From Stomoxys calcitrans (Eukaryota; Arthropoda; Insecta; Diptera; Muscidae), in assembly GCF_963082655.1 (NCBI RefSeq), contig NC_081556.1:156676578-156740577 (forward strand): 64,000 nucleotides of DNA, written 5' to 3'. This document shows, piece after piece, positions 21,513 to 33,365 of this stretch. Below the pieces are notes generated by a model. The model had not been told where the DNA came from. It did no database searches and saw only the letters and a list, made by a program, of their open reading frames with translations. A program made the translations under genes and the position numbers. Each line of letters starts with the position of its first letter. Position 1 is the stretch's first letter.

Positions 21513-23905
21513 ATTCTATATTGATGAAAAACCATTTTCCACAGGATACGACGGGACTCACGGAGCCACTGGAATCTTGGAATAATGATGTTGATCGGAG
21601 GTTTATTATTACGGAATTTATGGTGAAGGAATCCTTGAGGAGCTTCAAACCATTTAAGTCACGCGGACCTGATGGAATATTTCCGGCGTTACTACAGAAA
21701 GAGGCAGACTAGACTATCTGGCAAGTATTTTCACAGCGTGCCTAGGATTTGCATATACTAATAAAGCCTGGCAGAAGGCAAGGGTGGTATTTATACCCAA
21801 GCCCAGCAAGGCAAGTTGTGCAGCACTCAAGACCTATAACCCCTAAACCATGGAACGTATTGTGGACACCATGATAAAAAATAGAACACCCAGCGAACTG
21901 CTCAAATACAAACAGCATGCCTATGTCAAGGGCAGGTCGGTGGAGACTGCCCTGCACTAGGTTGTGCATAAAATATAAGAATCCTTCGATGTCAAGATGT
22001 ACACATTGGCGGTTTGTATTGACATCGAGGGGGCTTTTAACAATGTGCGGAACGGCACACTGATCCAATCCTTAGACCAGTACCAGGTGGACCGGATCCT
22101 TAGAGATTGGATAAACTCTTAGCATATGGTTTATCAAGTCTCTAAGGATCCGGTGGATAATGGGTGGATAAATTGTGTGCCCCATGACACAAACATAAGG
22201 GAGAAAGTGGTACAAGGCACGCCACAGGGGGGCATTTTATCACCACTCCTATGGGTGACTATCATAAATTACCTATTACGGATGCTAACTGAGGAGGGAT
22301 TTGAGCCCGTCTTCTACGCAAACGATGTTATAAGACTTCTAAGGGGTAAGTATCCGAACCAGCTATGTAGCAGGGCCGAAAGGGTCTTGCGTATGGCATA
22401 TGACTGGGCTAGATGCGGAGGTCTCAATGTTAACCCAGAGAAGACTGAAATATGCCTGTTCACGAGGAAGACGAAGGTGGACCAATTTAACGAACCCGTT
22501 TCCTCAATGAGACGATTTCGATATCTGACAAGGTGTGATCTTGGGCAGAAAACTGAATTGGAAGTGTCACATTCAGGAGCGTACTGGAAAGGTTCACAGA
22601 TGTTTGAAACTATGTAGACGGGCCGTATGCTCGAAATGGGGTCTTAATCTGAGGATCATACAACAGGTTTAAAGGACCACATTCACTAGGGCACTGTAGA
22701 CTATTCAAGATATCCGACCCATTGACATACAGCTTAAGTGTGAGGCAGCCAATGCGGCTATGAGACTTAAGGCGACGGGTGAATGGATTAAGGATGGGAG
22801 CAACTCATATCATCGTGGTTCAATCGAAGCGACGATAGGAAACCTGGAAGGAAGGGAAGAGTTATCCGATCGGATACCTGAGACGACATTTGAGGTCGAG
22901 TGCGAGGCACTGCTGCCAGCGGCACAGTCTTGAATTGATGGAACCCAAGTTCTACCATCTGGAAGATCATGTTACACTCTAGAGGACAGAGTGCGCCTGG
23001 GGGTATACATTGAGAACCCAGGGACTGACATCTGTTTTAGACTGCCTGACCATAATACGTCCTGCATGTGGAGATCCCGGCGATCATTGAATGCGTGAGG
23101 TACAAACGGGAGGACGTCGAATGTGAACATCTTTACGGAAGTAAAATTGCCATAACGGCAATAACAACCAGGACAGTAAGGTCACGAACAGTCTGGCAGC
23201 GTAAGAAGGAGATTAACGCCTTCTCTGAGGATGGCAAAATCCGTATGGTTTGGATACCGGGCCATAACGGAGTAAGGGGAATGAAAAGGCAGATGATTTG
23301 GCGGTGAAGGCCAGAGGACTGCCGTCTATAAAATTGGTTAACCCGAAGCCTTTCGGGTTGACGTAGTCCGAGTTAAGGAAATGGACGACGAATGCGCATG
23401 CAATATTGTGGAACAGCGAAACGGTCGTAGGACGATAGGACGAAAATCCTATGGGGGGAACCAGATCGTGAGAAGACGAGGCTATTACTGAAAGGAAGTA
23501 AGAAGGAGGTCAGTATAGCTGTTGGCATCATGGCGGGACACATAAGACTACGAGCTCACTTATGTCCAATCGGTGCGGCTAGTGATAGCATGTGTGGGGC
23601 ATGCGGAGAAATGAAAAGATTTTGGAGCATTTCCTTTGTCATTGCCCGGCTTTCGCGTCTAGCAGATCGTCCGAAGACGAGGCTATTACTGAAAGGATGT
23701 AAGAAGAAGGTCAATATAGCTATTGGCATAATGACAGGACACATAGGACTACGAGCTCACTTATGTAAAATCGTTGCGGCAAGTGATAGCATGTGTGGGC
23801 CATGAGGAAAAAATGAAGAGACTTTGGAGCATTCCCTTTGTCATTGCCGGGCTTTCGCGTCTAACAGATACCGACACTTAGATGGGGACACTATGCCAGA
23901 GCGGC
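21513..23905 (+). pseudogene. LINE with RNase H domain (LOA/I-type), RT and RNase H remnants
   Basis: RT pieces appear in order: RSFKPFKSRGPDGIFPALLQ (about 21630-21700), VCIDIEGAFNNVRNG (motif A, near 22010-22055), VVQGTPQGGILSPLLW (near 22205-22250), then YAND near 22314 in place of YADD and GGLNVNPEKTEICLF. Downstream come the RNase H phrase IRMVWIPGHNGVRG (about 23240-23280) and a Cys-rich tail RLRAHLCPIGAASDSMCGAC. The domain order RT then RNase H fits the I/LOA groups of insect LINEs. Stops at about 21710, 21846, 21958 and 22120, frameshifts and the mutated catalytic box make it inactive. A 200-bp tandem duplication sits in the tail. Confidence 0.8.
23464..23865 (+). repeat. 200-bp tandem duplication inside the LINE tail
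   Basis: AGATCGTGAGAAGACGAGG at 23464 recurs as AGATCGTCCGAAGACGAGG at about 23664, each followed by the GGCTATTACTGAAAGGA and CATGTGTGGG segments. Copies differ at scattered bases. Confidence 0.8.
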
Positions 23906-24148
23906 ATGGCGTTGACAAATTTTTTCACAGCTTGTGACTCTGTAATTGCATTCTTTCTTCTGTCAGTTATCAGCTGTTACTTTTAGCTTGCTTTAGAAAA
24001 AAAGTGTAAAAAAAGTATATTTGATTAAAGTTATTTCTAAGTCTTATTAAAAATGCATTTATTTTCTTTTAAAAAATCCAATTACTTTTTGGGCAACCCA
24101 ATACTTATTTTTAAAAAATCCGCAATTACTTTTTGGGCAACCCAATAA
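23906..24148 (+). mobile_element. Mariner-type MITE, right end, with duplicated terminus
   Basis: GGCGTTGACAAATTTTTTC, the TCTGTCAGTTATCAGCTGTT segment and the terminal TTACTTTTTGGGCAACCCAA match, from memory, a widespread insect MITE whose inverted ends read TTGGGTTGCCCAAAAAGTAA. Only the right end is here; the left end was lost at the LINE junction. The terminal ~45 bp occurs twice in tandem (ending near 24101 and 24146). Confidence 0.65.
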
Positions 24149-25999
24149 GTCCAATAAATAATAAACAGAGATATTACTTTTCAGACATTTCAGCATGATT
24201 GTGGTAGGGTTTTACGAGCTCTATCCTTTAAATTAAATATAAAATGAAGCCGATATGCTTACAAATGACCGATTGGCAAGCAATTAAAAATTGAGATGAT
24301 CAACTTTCAAGCCCCATGGATAAGGCTGTGGACCTATTAGGGCTCTTTAATTTTGCATTCTCAATGAAAGACACTTCAGCATTGACTATGTTAAGTTCTG
24401 ACTACACATCCTTATCTGTGCAATAGTTCCACAACTAATTCCGACATTTTTCAAATTGACATCACTGTGCAGCGGTTAATAAGGAAAATACCCACTGTGC
24501 AAAATCATTAAAAAATATAGTCATTAACTTTTTTATGTAATTCTGAAGGGACTGCCGTTGAGGCTTACACAACTACGAAAACAATATCTTAATTAAAATT
24601 TGCATTATTCAGAATTTTCCCACTCACTTAAACCACAACGACATTGCTGCCAAAGTGGTTCATTTTGTTTCGGTTTTGTTCAATTACAATTATGGTTTAA
24701 TGCCAATTACAATGGCAGGACACCTGTGGCCTCTGGCTCTGCTGCAGCTCAACAAGTGTCTTGGGAGATGACAATCATCATCATTTAGTCCATAACAGAA
24801 ATAAGGAGATTACACCACCACCATCGCCACCAACATTGGCAGGCACTTAAATCATAAAAATAAGCAGCGATTAGTGTTGATGTCCTTGTTGTTGGTGTTA
24901 CATATAAAATTCTATGCTCTTTATCTAAGCTGTTGCCAGTGCAAAGGATATTTTAGGACTTCCCCAGCTAATAATTACAAGTTTTATAACTTTTTGTCAC
25001 CGGTAATTTATCATGATTTGACGTTGTGTGTGTGTGTGTGTGCGTGTGTGGGTGAGTGTATCATTATGTGGGTGAGTATTGGTGAGCAATGCTCCATAAC
25101 TCTTATGTCATATTTATTGTTGACACTCCCCTGGTCGGTGAGCTCCTATGCTTTATCCTCATTCCTGCACCCGACCAGCACCAGCTTATCAGGGATTTTT
25201 GTAAAAACAATCAACGTGATAGTGTTACATTTATATGAAATGAAACACATTTGGCCATACGTTTGTGCGGCCCTATAACCATATTGTCGGGATATAAAAG
25301 GACAATGACAATGACACAGATACATATAGTCGGTTGGTGTATATGTATACATGTGTGTGTGTGTGTGGCACATTATGTTTTATGCTCCCATAAACACATC
25401 GTGTATCGTGTTTGTTTTTATGCTGTTTTCTCATGTTTTGATTGTTGCTCTTGTTGTTCTTCTCTGGCACACATACCCACACACACACAGTGTTGTAAAA
25501 AATTAATTAAATTTTATTTTGTTTATATTAATTATGTTCAACTACTATCGCACCACTACAGGTCAAACATGGTGATGTGAAGTCTTCGTATATTTTCATT
25601 GATAATCCATTCTGTCAATCTGTTTAAGAGTTTGCAGAAATCTGAAAACATTTGTAAAGGAGGAGTATTCAATAAATATTTGTAAAGAGGAGATGGTAGT
25701 AAAATTTAACAGTAAGTTAACAAGTTCTTCAAGTTTTAGTTCTCTGAATGAGGCACCCAAAAACTATAATGGGAAGTCATATAAGTTGAATGTTACTGCA
25801 AAAGGAAAAATTTGAATTATATTTTTAAAAAAAGTTAGATGGCAAAATTTTTTCCTTTGTCCTTCGGGTGCCTCCGCTTTATATGGGGAAATTATAATAG
25901 GAAGTCGTATAAAAACAATACATGCAAAATTTCAGTTAAAAACGATAAAATGTATGCCTTAAAAACGCAACTAGCCTAAATCGACAAATATTTTCATTA
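24149..25999. other. Intergenic stretch, no gene recognised
   Basis: AT-rich DNA with TG/CA microsatellites (25026-25052, 25352-25368, 25481-25490). No transposon ends, coding blocks or RNA genes recognised. Confidence 0.55.
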
Positions 26000-26606
26000 T
26001 TCACAATCCCGCACTAAATTTATTCTTCTTATCCTTGTGGGGGTATCCTTATTCAACGTGGAGAATGTGGACCCTTGTATCTGCTTTTCCTAAGCTATGT
26101 CACGCAGGTCGTGACTTAGGGGAGAATGTCGTGAAGCATGATGCGCATTAAAGTCCCCTAGACTAGGCGATTATGGCCATACAGTAGGCCCCGGCTGACA
26201 CGGCATAACTATGAGCACCACACAGGCTGGAACTTTGAGTTATGACTTGTGTGGTGTCCATCGTTATTACGGTGCTTAAAGCTACCGGGCGCGTCCACAG
26301 GTTGCGGATAGTGGAAAACTTGGTTTTTATGTGGAGTAGCTGCAAATGTGGCAGCGGTCAGTAAGCGATTTCGAGAGGAGAGTCTCAGAAGGGGCCAGGT
26401 GGCACTGGCTCTTATTTACATACTGAGTGCCTCTTATTTATATACTGAGCGTCTGTTCCCAGGTTAGGGGCGGCTGGAGGTGAGCACCGGATCTTGGAGC
26501 ATGTGTCTCGCGACATCGAGGGATACATGTGCGATCACACAAAATCCATACGGTTGGGGCGCTGGGCCAGTAACCCGCCCCCGGAAAACTATAAGAAGAA
26601 ACAAAA
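26000..26606. other. GC-richer unrecognised block, possibly a LINE 5' end
   Basis: Noticeably richer in G and C than its flanks, with TGAGCACCGGATCTTGGAGC, ATCGAGGGATACATGTGCG and GGCCAGTAACCCGCCCCCGG. No open protein frame. Such blocks can be untranslated leaders of LINEs, but I cannot confirm that. It abuts a fam-A element at about 26607. Confidence 0.3.
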
Positions 26607-28291
26607 TAATAGTAAAAAGTAAAATGCCGTTAAGTTCGGTCGGGCCGAACTTTGGATACCCACCCCCTCGCGTATATATGTAAACCACGTTGCATCCAAA
26701 TCCGGTGAAAATTGCATACCTTATGTCCCATAGCAGTTGTATCGAAATATGATCCGATTTGGACCAAATACTAGTAAGTACAAGTCATTATTCAATTGTG
26801 TATAACAAAATATTGATCTTTTTAGTAGCTACAATATATCTAAAAATAAACCGATTTGAACCATATACAACATGGATGTCGAAAGGCCTAACATAAGTCA
26901 ATGTGTAAAATTTCAGTTAAATCGGATTATAAATGCCCCATTTTTGGGGCCAAGACTTTAAATCGAGATATCGGTCTATATGGCAGCTATATGCAAATCT
27001 TAAGCGATCCAGACCAAATTGCAGAAATATGTGGAGGGGCTTAAATCTCTGTCCCAAATTTCGGCAACATCGGACAATAAATGCCCCTTTTAAAAACCAA
27101 AACATTAAATCGAGAGATCGGTGTAAATGGCAGCTGTATCCAAGTCTGAACCGATCTGAGTTAAATTGAAGAAGGATGTCGAAGAGTCTAACACAACTCA
27201 CTGGCTCAAATCGCGGCGACATCGGATAATAAATGCGTTTTTTATGGCCCAAAAATCTAAAACCGAGAGATCGGTCTATATGGCAGCTATATCCAAATTT
27301 GGTTCGATCTGTGCCTTAATACAGAAGTATTTCAAGAGGCTTAACTTAACTCACTGTCCCAAATTTCGGCGAAATCGGACAATAAATGCGCCTTTTATGG
27401 CCCTAAGACCCTAATCCGGAGGATCGGTCTATATGGATGGACGAAGGATATCGAAGGGCCTAACACAATTCACTGTTTCAAATTTCAACAAAATCGGACA
27501 ATAAATGTGGCTTTTAAGGGCCTACGACCCTAAACCAGCGGATCGGTCGATATAGCACCTATATCCAAATCTGGACCGATCTGAGCCAAATTGACGGAGG
27601 ATGTCGAAGAGCCGAACGCAACTCACTGTCGCAAATTTCAGCAAAATCGAATAATAAACGCGCCTTTTATGGGCCTAAAACCCTAAATCGGAGGATCGGT
27701 CTACATGGCAGCTATATGCAAATCTGAACCGATCTGGTTCAAATTGAAGAAGGATGTCAAAGGCCCTAATACAACTCACTGTCCCAAATTTCATCAAAAT
27801 CGGATAATAAATGTGGCTTTTATGGGCCCAAGGCCCTTAATCGGAGGATCGGTATATATGGCAGCTATAACCAAGTCTGGACCGATCCGGGCCAAACTAA
27901 CGAAGGTTGTCGAAGGGCCTAACGCAACTCACTGTCCCTAATTTCAGCAAAAGCGGATTATAAATGTGGCTTTTATTGGTCTAAGACCTAAATCGGCCGA
28001 TCGGTCTATATGGGGGCTATATCAAAATATAGTCCGATATAGCCCATCTTCGAACTTAACCTGCTTATGGACAAAAAAAGAATGTGTGTAAAGTTTCACC
28101 TCAATATCTATATTTTTTAAGACTGTAGCGTGATTTCAACGGACAGACGGACGGACATGCCTAGATCGTCTTAGATTTTTTCGCTGATCAAGAATATTTA
28201 TACTCCATAGGGTCGGAAATGGATATTTCGATGTGTTGCAAACGGAACGACAAAATGATTATACCCCCTTCCTTCGGTGGTGGGTATAAAA
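26607..28291 (+). repeat. fam-A repeat, both ends present
   Basis: Left end: AAAGTAAAATGCCGTTAAG, TTCGGTCGGGCCGAA and GGATACCCACCCCCTCGCG. The interior holds about eight units around ATCGGTCTATATGGCAGCTA. The right end has CAACGGACAGACGGACGG, ATCAAGAATATTTATACTCC, AACGGAACGACAAAATG and CCTTCGGTGGTGGGTATAAA. ATACCCACC near the left end and GGTGGGTAT at the right form the inverted ends. It has no coding capacity of its own. Confidence 0.85.
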
Positions 28292-29193
28292 ATTAGGTCC
28301 AAGTAATGGGAGGTCGCCTTACCCAGAAATACCACCAAATGGGCATATCTATATAGGATTCAAATGAAAGATATTTGGGAGTAGATTAAAAATATGACAT
28401 TAAAATTAGCATTCAAGTCTTTTCCTCATAAAAATACGTCGAATAGATTAATTCACCCATTATGGCAATATGGGACTCAAATGAAAGGTATTTGAGAGAA
28501 GAAAACGAATTTCAAATCCATTTTTGGGGGTACGCCCTAAATCACCCCTTAAACTGAACTTTACATCCGACTAAGGCAATATGGAGCTTAAATCGACGGT
28601 ACTTGGGAGTAAACAACAAATTTAATATCTATTTCCAGGGCAAAGTGCAGGTTGTCTCCCCATGAATTCCCCGGACTCATACGAAATGTTTCTAAAAGTA
28701 GAGCACGAATCCTATATTTACTTTGATGGCCATGTGACCACCCCCGAAATACCCCTAAACCCGAAATATTTGCCAATACAGTAATAGGGGGCTCAAAAGA
28801 AAGGCTTTTGGGAGTAAAGTAAAAATTTGCCCAGGAACCGAGCATGGGCAAACTTTTCATACATCAATGAGCGATTTCGGTTCAAGTTAAGTTTATCAAC
28901 GATAAGGAGCCTTCTTTATAGCCGATTCCGTACGGTGTGCCGCAGTGCGACACCTCTTTTTACATGACCATGTATGGTATGGTACCTCGCAAATGTCGCC
29001 AGCCCTTAGAGGGGATAACCACCGCTTTAAATTTTGTCCCAAGTTCTGCCAGGATTCGAAAGCGGGCGTTTCGTGTCATAGGCGGACATATGTTACAGTA
29101 GCACGATATCCACATTCAGGGCGAAGTGTCCACACCCTAAATAGATATTAGAGTGGTTAAGAAGCCGCAGCGGAGCGGGCCCTGTCCAGCTAG
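28292..29193 (+). mobile_element. Helentron-like element containing a SINE fragment
   Basis: Has ATATGGGACTCAAATGAAAG, GTATTTGAGAGAAG, TCGACGGTACTTGGGAGTAA and the 3' end GCCGCAGCGGAGCGGGCC...CAGCTAG (ends 29193, followed by T). A minus-strand SINE piece interrupts it at 28866-29093. The last ~95 bp (TTCAGGGCGAAGTGTCCACA) also occur, inverted, at 40165-40250. Confidence 0.6.
28866..29093 (-). mobile_element. tRNA-derived SINE, 5'-truncated
   Basis: Reverse complement of the SINE body (AAAATTTTCAGCGGTGGTT-like region, CTCGGCTATAAAAAGG-like region) with the B box as GGATTCGAAAGC. It ends near 29093 inside the tRNA-like head, so the A box is missing. Confidence 0.7.
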
Positions 29194-30339
29194 TAGGGTA
29201 CAAAAAGGAAGAACATGTACACTGAGGCGGAAGCCCCTGGCCGTTGTAGGTTCCATCGGGTCAATCCGGTACACAGAAACAGCTGCCATGGGATTGAATT
29301 AATTACAACTGATTACAATAAGATTTTCTTTTGTCCTTTTACTTATGCTTAGCACTGTGTCAACAACCATCCTTATGCACTTGGTTAGAGGCTTGTTAGC
29401 TTGATATTGGACATGTGTATTGGAGTTTTTACGTTGTTAGTGAAGTGATTGTAATTTGTTTATCATTAAATTGAAAAATTTGTTAAATGTCGTTATTACT
29501 ATTATTATTGTGGTAGTTGTTGTCGTGGCCCTAGTTGCCGGCATGGTTGCGGTAGTTGTTGCCTGCCTTCTTTTTTGTGCAGCCATTGGCAATATGCAGT
29601 TGCTGTTTTTGTTGCAGTCACTGTCGTTGCGGCAATACAGTTCTATAAATATTTACTATCAATCGGGACAACAGCAACAGCAGCAACAACAACAACAGCT
29701 TTTGATGTTTACAGGCCATACAATCCAAGTTTTTTCCATAACAATTCCATCCCACACACAGTTTTACACACCCATACAGCATATGCCTTGAACATTTACG
29801 CTGATGTGATTACATACCCTTACCCCGTTGCTGCTCCCGCAACATAAATATGTCAGTGCACATAACTGCATACCTTGGCTACTCAATTACATGTACAAAA
29901 TTGTATTGTTTTTCAAACTAATTAAAATCTACACGTCCATATGTTTGTATTCGCCATAACAGGTACAGGGTTGTACATGTGGTTATCGTTCCTAAAGGTA
30001 TGCTCTATTTAATAATGTTGTGTATTAGGGTGGCAGTTGGGAATAATTGGAGTTGAATGTAAAAAACTACATGTTGATGTTGAATTTGTTTGACCTAAAG
30101 GGTGGCCTAATTGTAATGCACGATTTCAGTTGTATGGGAAAACAAACATTTTTCAGAGAATTATTTTTGCAGTTTGTGTAATCACAGCAAGATATTTGAC
30201 AATTACGTATGAAACCAAATCTAGGCCAAATGCAAGTCACCTTACGCCAAGATTTGACTCACTATGAACATTGATCATTATAGTTTGGCCCAACTTTGCA
30301 AGCAGGCGATACAAAATTTTGGCTTAAAATATTTATTTT
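29194..30339. other. Intergenic stretch, no gene recognised
   Basis: AT-rich sequence with a CAACAGCAACAGCAGCAAC run near 29670-29700 that produces a short glutamine/alanine-coding frame. No start context, splice sites or homology supports a gene. Confidence 0.5.
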
Positions 30340-31318
30340 TATACCCTCCACCATAGGTGGGGGTATACTAATTTCGTCTAAGACTCGAAATATGCGCCAA
30401 AGACTCCATAAAGTATATATATTCTTGATCGTCATGACATTTTAAGTCGATCAAGCCATGTCCGTCCGTCTGTCTGAAATTGCGCCTTGTAGGGGCTCAA
30501 AAAGCAAAATCAGGAGGTCGATTTATATGGGAGCTTTATCAAGCTATTTATCGATTCAGACCATATTAGACACGTGTGTTAAAGGTCATGAGGGAAGCCG
30601 TTGTACAAAATGTCTTCCAAATCAGATGGGAATTGCGCCCTCTAGAGGCTCAAGAAGTCAAGATTCCAGATCGGTCTATATGGCAGCTATATCAGGTTAT
30701 AGACCGATTTGCGCCATAGATAACACAGTTATTGGAAGTCATACCAAAACACTACGTGCAAAATTTCAACCCAATCGGAGGAGAATTGTGACCTCTAGAG
30801 TCTCAAGAAGTCAAGATCCAAGATCGATTTATATGACAGCTGTACCAGATTATGAACCGATTTGAATCATACTTAACACAGTTACTGGAAGTCATACCAA
30901 AACTCCACGTGCAAATTGCGCCCTCTACAGGCTCAAGAAGTCAAGACCCAAGATCGGTTTATATGGCAGTTATATCAACAGATGGACTGATTTGAACCAT
31001 ACTTAGCGCTATTGTTGAAAGTGATACCAAAACACCACGTGCAAAATTTGAGTCAAATCGGATGAGAATTGCGCCCTCCAGGGGCTCAAGAAGTCAGGAC
31101 CCAAGATCGGTTTATATGGCAGCTGCAATCCCAACCGATCTACTTTAATAAAAAGTAATTGTGCAAAGCTTTACTCCTTCGAAAGTTAGCGTACTTTCGG
31201 CAGACAGACGGACGGACATGGCAAGATCGACTTAAAATGACATGACGATCAAAAATATATATATTTTATGGGGTCTCAGATGTATATACCCCGATCCTAT
31301 GGTGGAGGGTACAAAAAT
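30340..31318 (+). repeat. fam-B repeat with right-type termini at both ends
   Basis: The left boundary is TTTTATACCCTCCACCATAG followed by the inverted right-end segment (TATATATTCTTGATCGTC and CCATGTCCGTCCGTCTGTC). Four to five units follow (AAGATCGGTTTATATGGCAG), then a normal right end (CAGACAGACGGACGGACATG and CCTATGGTGGAGGGTAC). A standard copy would start with the AAGTTCGGCCGGGCCGAA head, absent here. Confidence 0.8.
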
Positions 31319-32284
31319 CAATTTGTTTTTGTTTGCTGGTTTGTTTGTGTGTTCCTTATAGACTTAGAAACGGCTGAACCGATTTTCTTGAAATTTTCAC
31401 AGATGGTGCATTATGATCCCGTGGTGAAAACAGGATACTACATTTTTTGATATCTTAAGGGGGGGGGGGGGGGGGGGGGGGCCCTTACCCTAATTTTCAG
31501 AAATGCCAGATCTCGGAGATGGGTGGTGCGATTTAAGCGAAATTTTGTGTGCTCTCTTATAGTAACCTACAAACAAAAATTTGGTATCCAAATTTCGGTT
31601 GGGATACCTAGGGGGGACGCCCCACCCCAAAAAACCTACCAAATGTATTTATACACCAATCACAACAATATGGGACTCAAATGAAAGGTATTTAAGAGTA
31701 GAAAACCTATCTGATATCCAATTGGCGGACCAAGTGTTAGGGGTACCACCCAACCCCTAGAACACCCCTAAATCGGACATATTTAACGACCATGGCAATA
31801 TGGGACTCAAATGAAAGGTATTTGAGATAAGAAAACGAATTTGATAACAAATTTTGGGGCTATGTGTTTGGGGGACGCCTCATCCTGTGAACTCCCCTTA
31901 AACCAATGGAAATATGGGGTCAAAATAAATAGCATTTAAGAGAAGAGTACGATGCTGATATTTTTACAGGACCAAGTTTCTGGGTCCGTTGCACCCCCGA
32001 AGATACCCTTAAATCAGACATCATGAGAATATCGGGCTGAAATAAAGTATTTTAAGAATGGATTTCACCTTACATCCAAACTTAAATTCGTTGACCAATA
32101 GAGATCATATGGGATTCAGATAAAGGCCTTAAATATTGTTTAACTGTTAGTCAAGCGATATACTATTTTCGTAGCATGGAATTTCACCAGAAGCTCTTAA
32201 ATAGTCGAAAATAAATATTCCAAGGAAAATTTTGTCCCATGTAAAGTAAAAGAAGGCGCAGCGGAGCGGACCCGGGTCAGCAAT
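31313..32284 (+). mobile_element. Helentron-like element, nearly full length, non-autonomous
   Basis: Begins AAAAATCAATTTGTTTTTG with TTTG repeats and GAAACGGCTGAACCGATTTT, as is usual for fly Helitron-group 5' ends, and contains ATATGGGACTCAAATGAAAG twice. It ends GCGCAGCGGAGCGGACCC, GGGTCAGCAAT with the final CTAG mutated. It holds no protein frame. A 23-G run (31459-31481) sits where a related copy (40690 region, inverted) has a GGGCGGACCCTCCCC segment. Confidence 0.65.
31459..31481 (+). repeat. Poly-G tract (23 G)
   Basis: Lies inside the Helentron-like element after ATATCTTAA. Length is uncertain in any assembly. Confidence 0.9.
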
Positions 32285-32749
32285 TAAGAAATATATGCGA
32301 CTTCGTTCTGTCAAGAAGCTTATGTAGGCGGCTGGTCATATCGAGAACTGCAACCTTCAATGAGATCGCAGATCGATACTTCGTGGTGTTACAAGTGGAA
32401 TGACTAGTTGAGTACATTCACCATCCGGATGGAAGCATCCTATGCCACTGCCGCTATAATAACAAACTGTATGAAAAGTTTGATGAGTGTGTGTGTGTGT
32501 GATTATTTACCTGTGTTTGCGTTGGTTGTTACACTTAATGATGTTATTTGTGGTGGCAGTGACTGTGATGACGGCGAGTATTGGTAGTGACAGTGGCGTT
32601 GTTGTTGATGATGATGGCTGTGTGATATTTAGATTGAACTCACAATAATGAAGATTGCTTTACAGCATGCATTCTTTGTTGTTGTTGTTTTACACATTTT
32701 TATTAATTAAATACAATTTAATTAAATGTTGTTATTCATTATAAAATAG
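32285..32749. other. Non-coding stretch with GTT/GAT simple repeats
   Basis: Contains TGTGTG (32487-32500), GTTGTTGTTGATGATGATG and TTGTTGTTGTT runs. No gene or transposon recognised. Confidence 0.5.
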
Positions 32750-33167
32750 ATCAAATTCATTTGGTACAAATGAAAAACTAGAACATATTTATAATCAAAC
32801 TCACTCGCTAGAACTAACATATACTAGGAATGGCGTAGTTGCAAAAACTCAATTGAATTTCTTTTGTTTCAACCTCATTGTTGCCTTTAGCATATTTTTA
32901 TATCATGAGCTTAGCAGCATATATCCGAAATATCATATTGGTTTAAGGTTGTCAGGTAATGCTGGCAACATAAGCTGGATTGCGATATTAAGTTGCGCAT
33001 TTGTGTGTGCCTTAAATAGTGAGTGCTTTACAAAAACTGAACTGAAGTCCTTTATTCTTTGTAAATTTTTTAAAGCATTTGGTTTTGCATTGTATTTTAT
33101 TGGGTGTTTATTACAAGTCTTTGCATTGTTTATGGAGCTATTAAAATATAAGTCTCAAATTTATTAA
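32750..33167 (+). CDS. Unrecognised open frame with three hydrophobic segments, possible terminal exon
   Basis: One frame is open for about 140 codons in AT-rich DNA (stop at 32742 to TAA at 33165-33167). There is no ATG near its beginning; the AG at 32748-32749 could be a splice acceptor. The product reads EKLEHIYNQTHSLELTYTRN, then three hydrophobic stretches: around LIVAFSIFLYHEL, WIAILSCAFVCAL and FALYFIGCLLQVFALFMELL. An AATAAA lies 38 bases after the stop (33205-33210). It does not overlap any repeat family in the window. I do not recognise the protein. It could be the last exon of a membrane protein, a decayed gene, or chance. Confidence 0.25.
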
Positions 33168-33365
33168 AAGCAAACTATTCATTGTTCATCCTTATATTTA
33201 AGACAATAAAGAAATATATATGTAGACAAAAAATTATATGTGCAAAAAAGAAATTTGCTGTTTTCCATGCAAATGAAACCAGTAATTGAACAACAATTAC
33301 GGGATAAAATTTTCTCTTTGCCATTCCATAACCAATTCTCCTTTTCAACATCATTCAAAGTACCG

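Noticed and set aside
29456..29847. Frames with poly-Gln and Val-rich stretches
   Set aside because: Created by CAA/CAG and GTT repeats; no homology or splice context.
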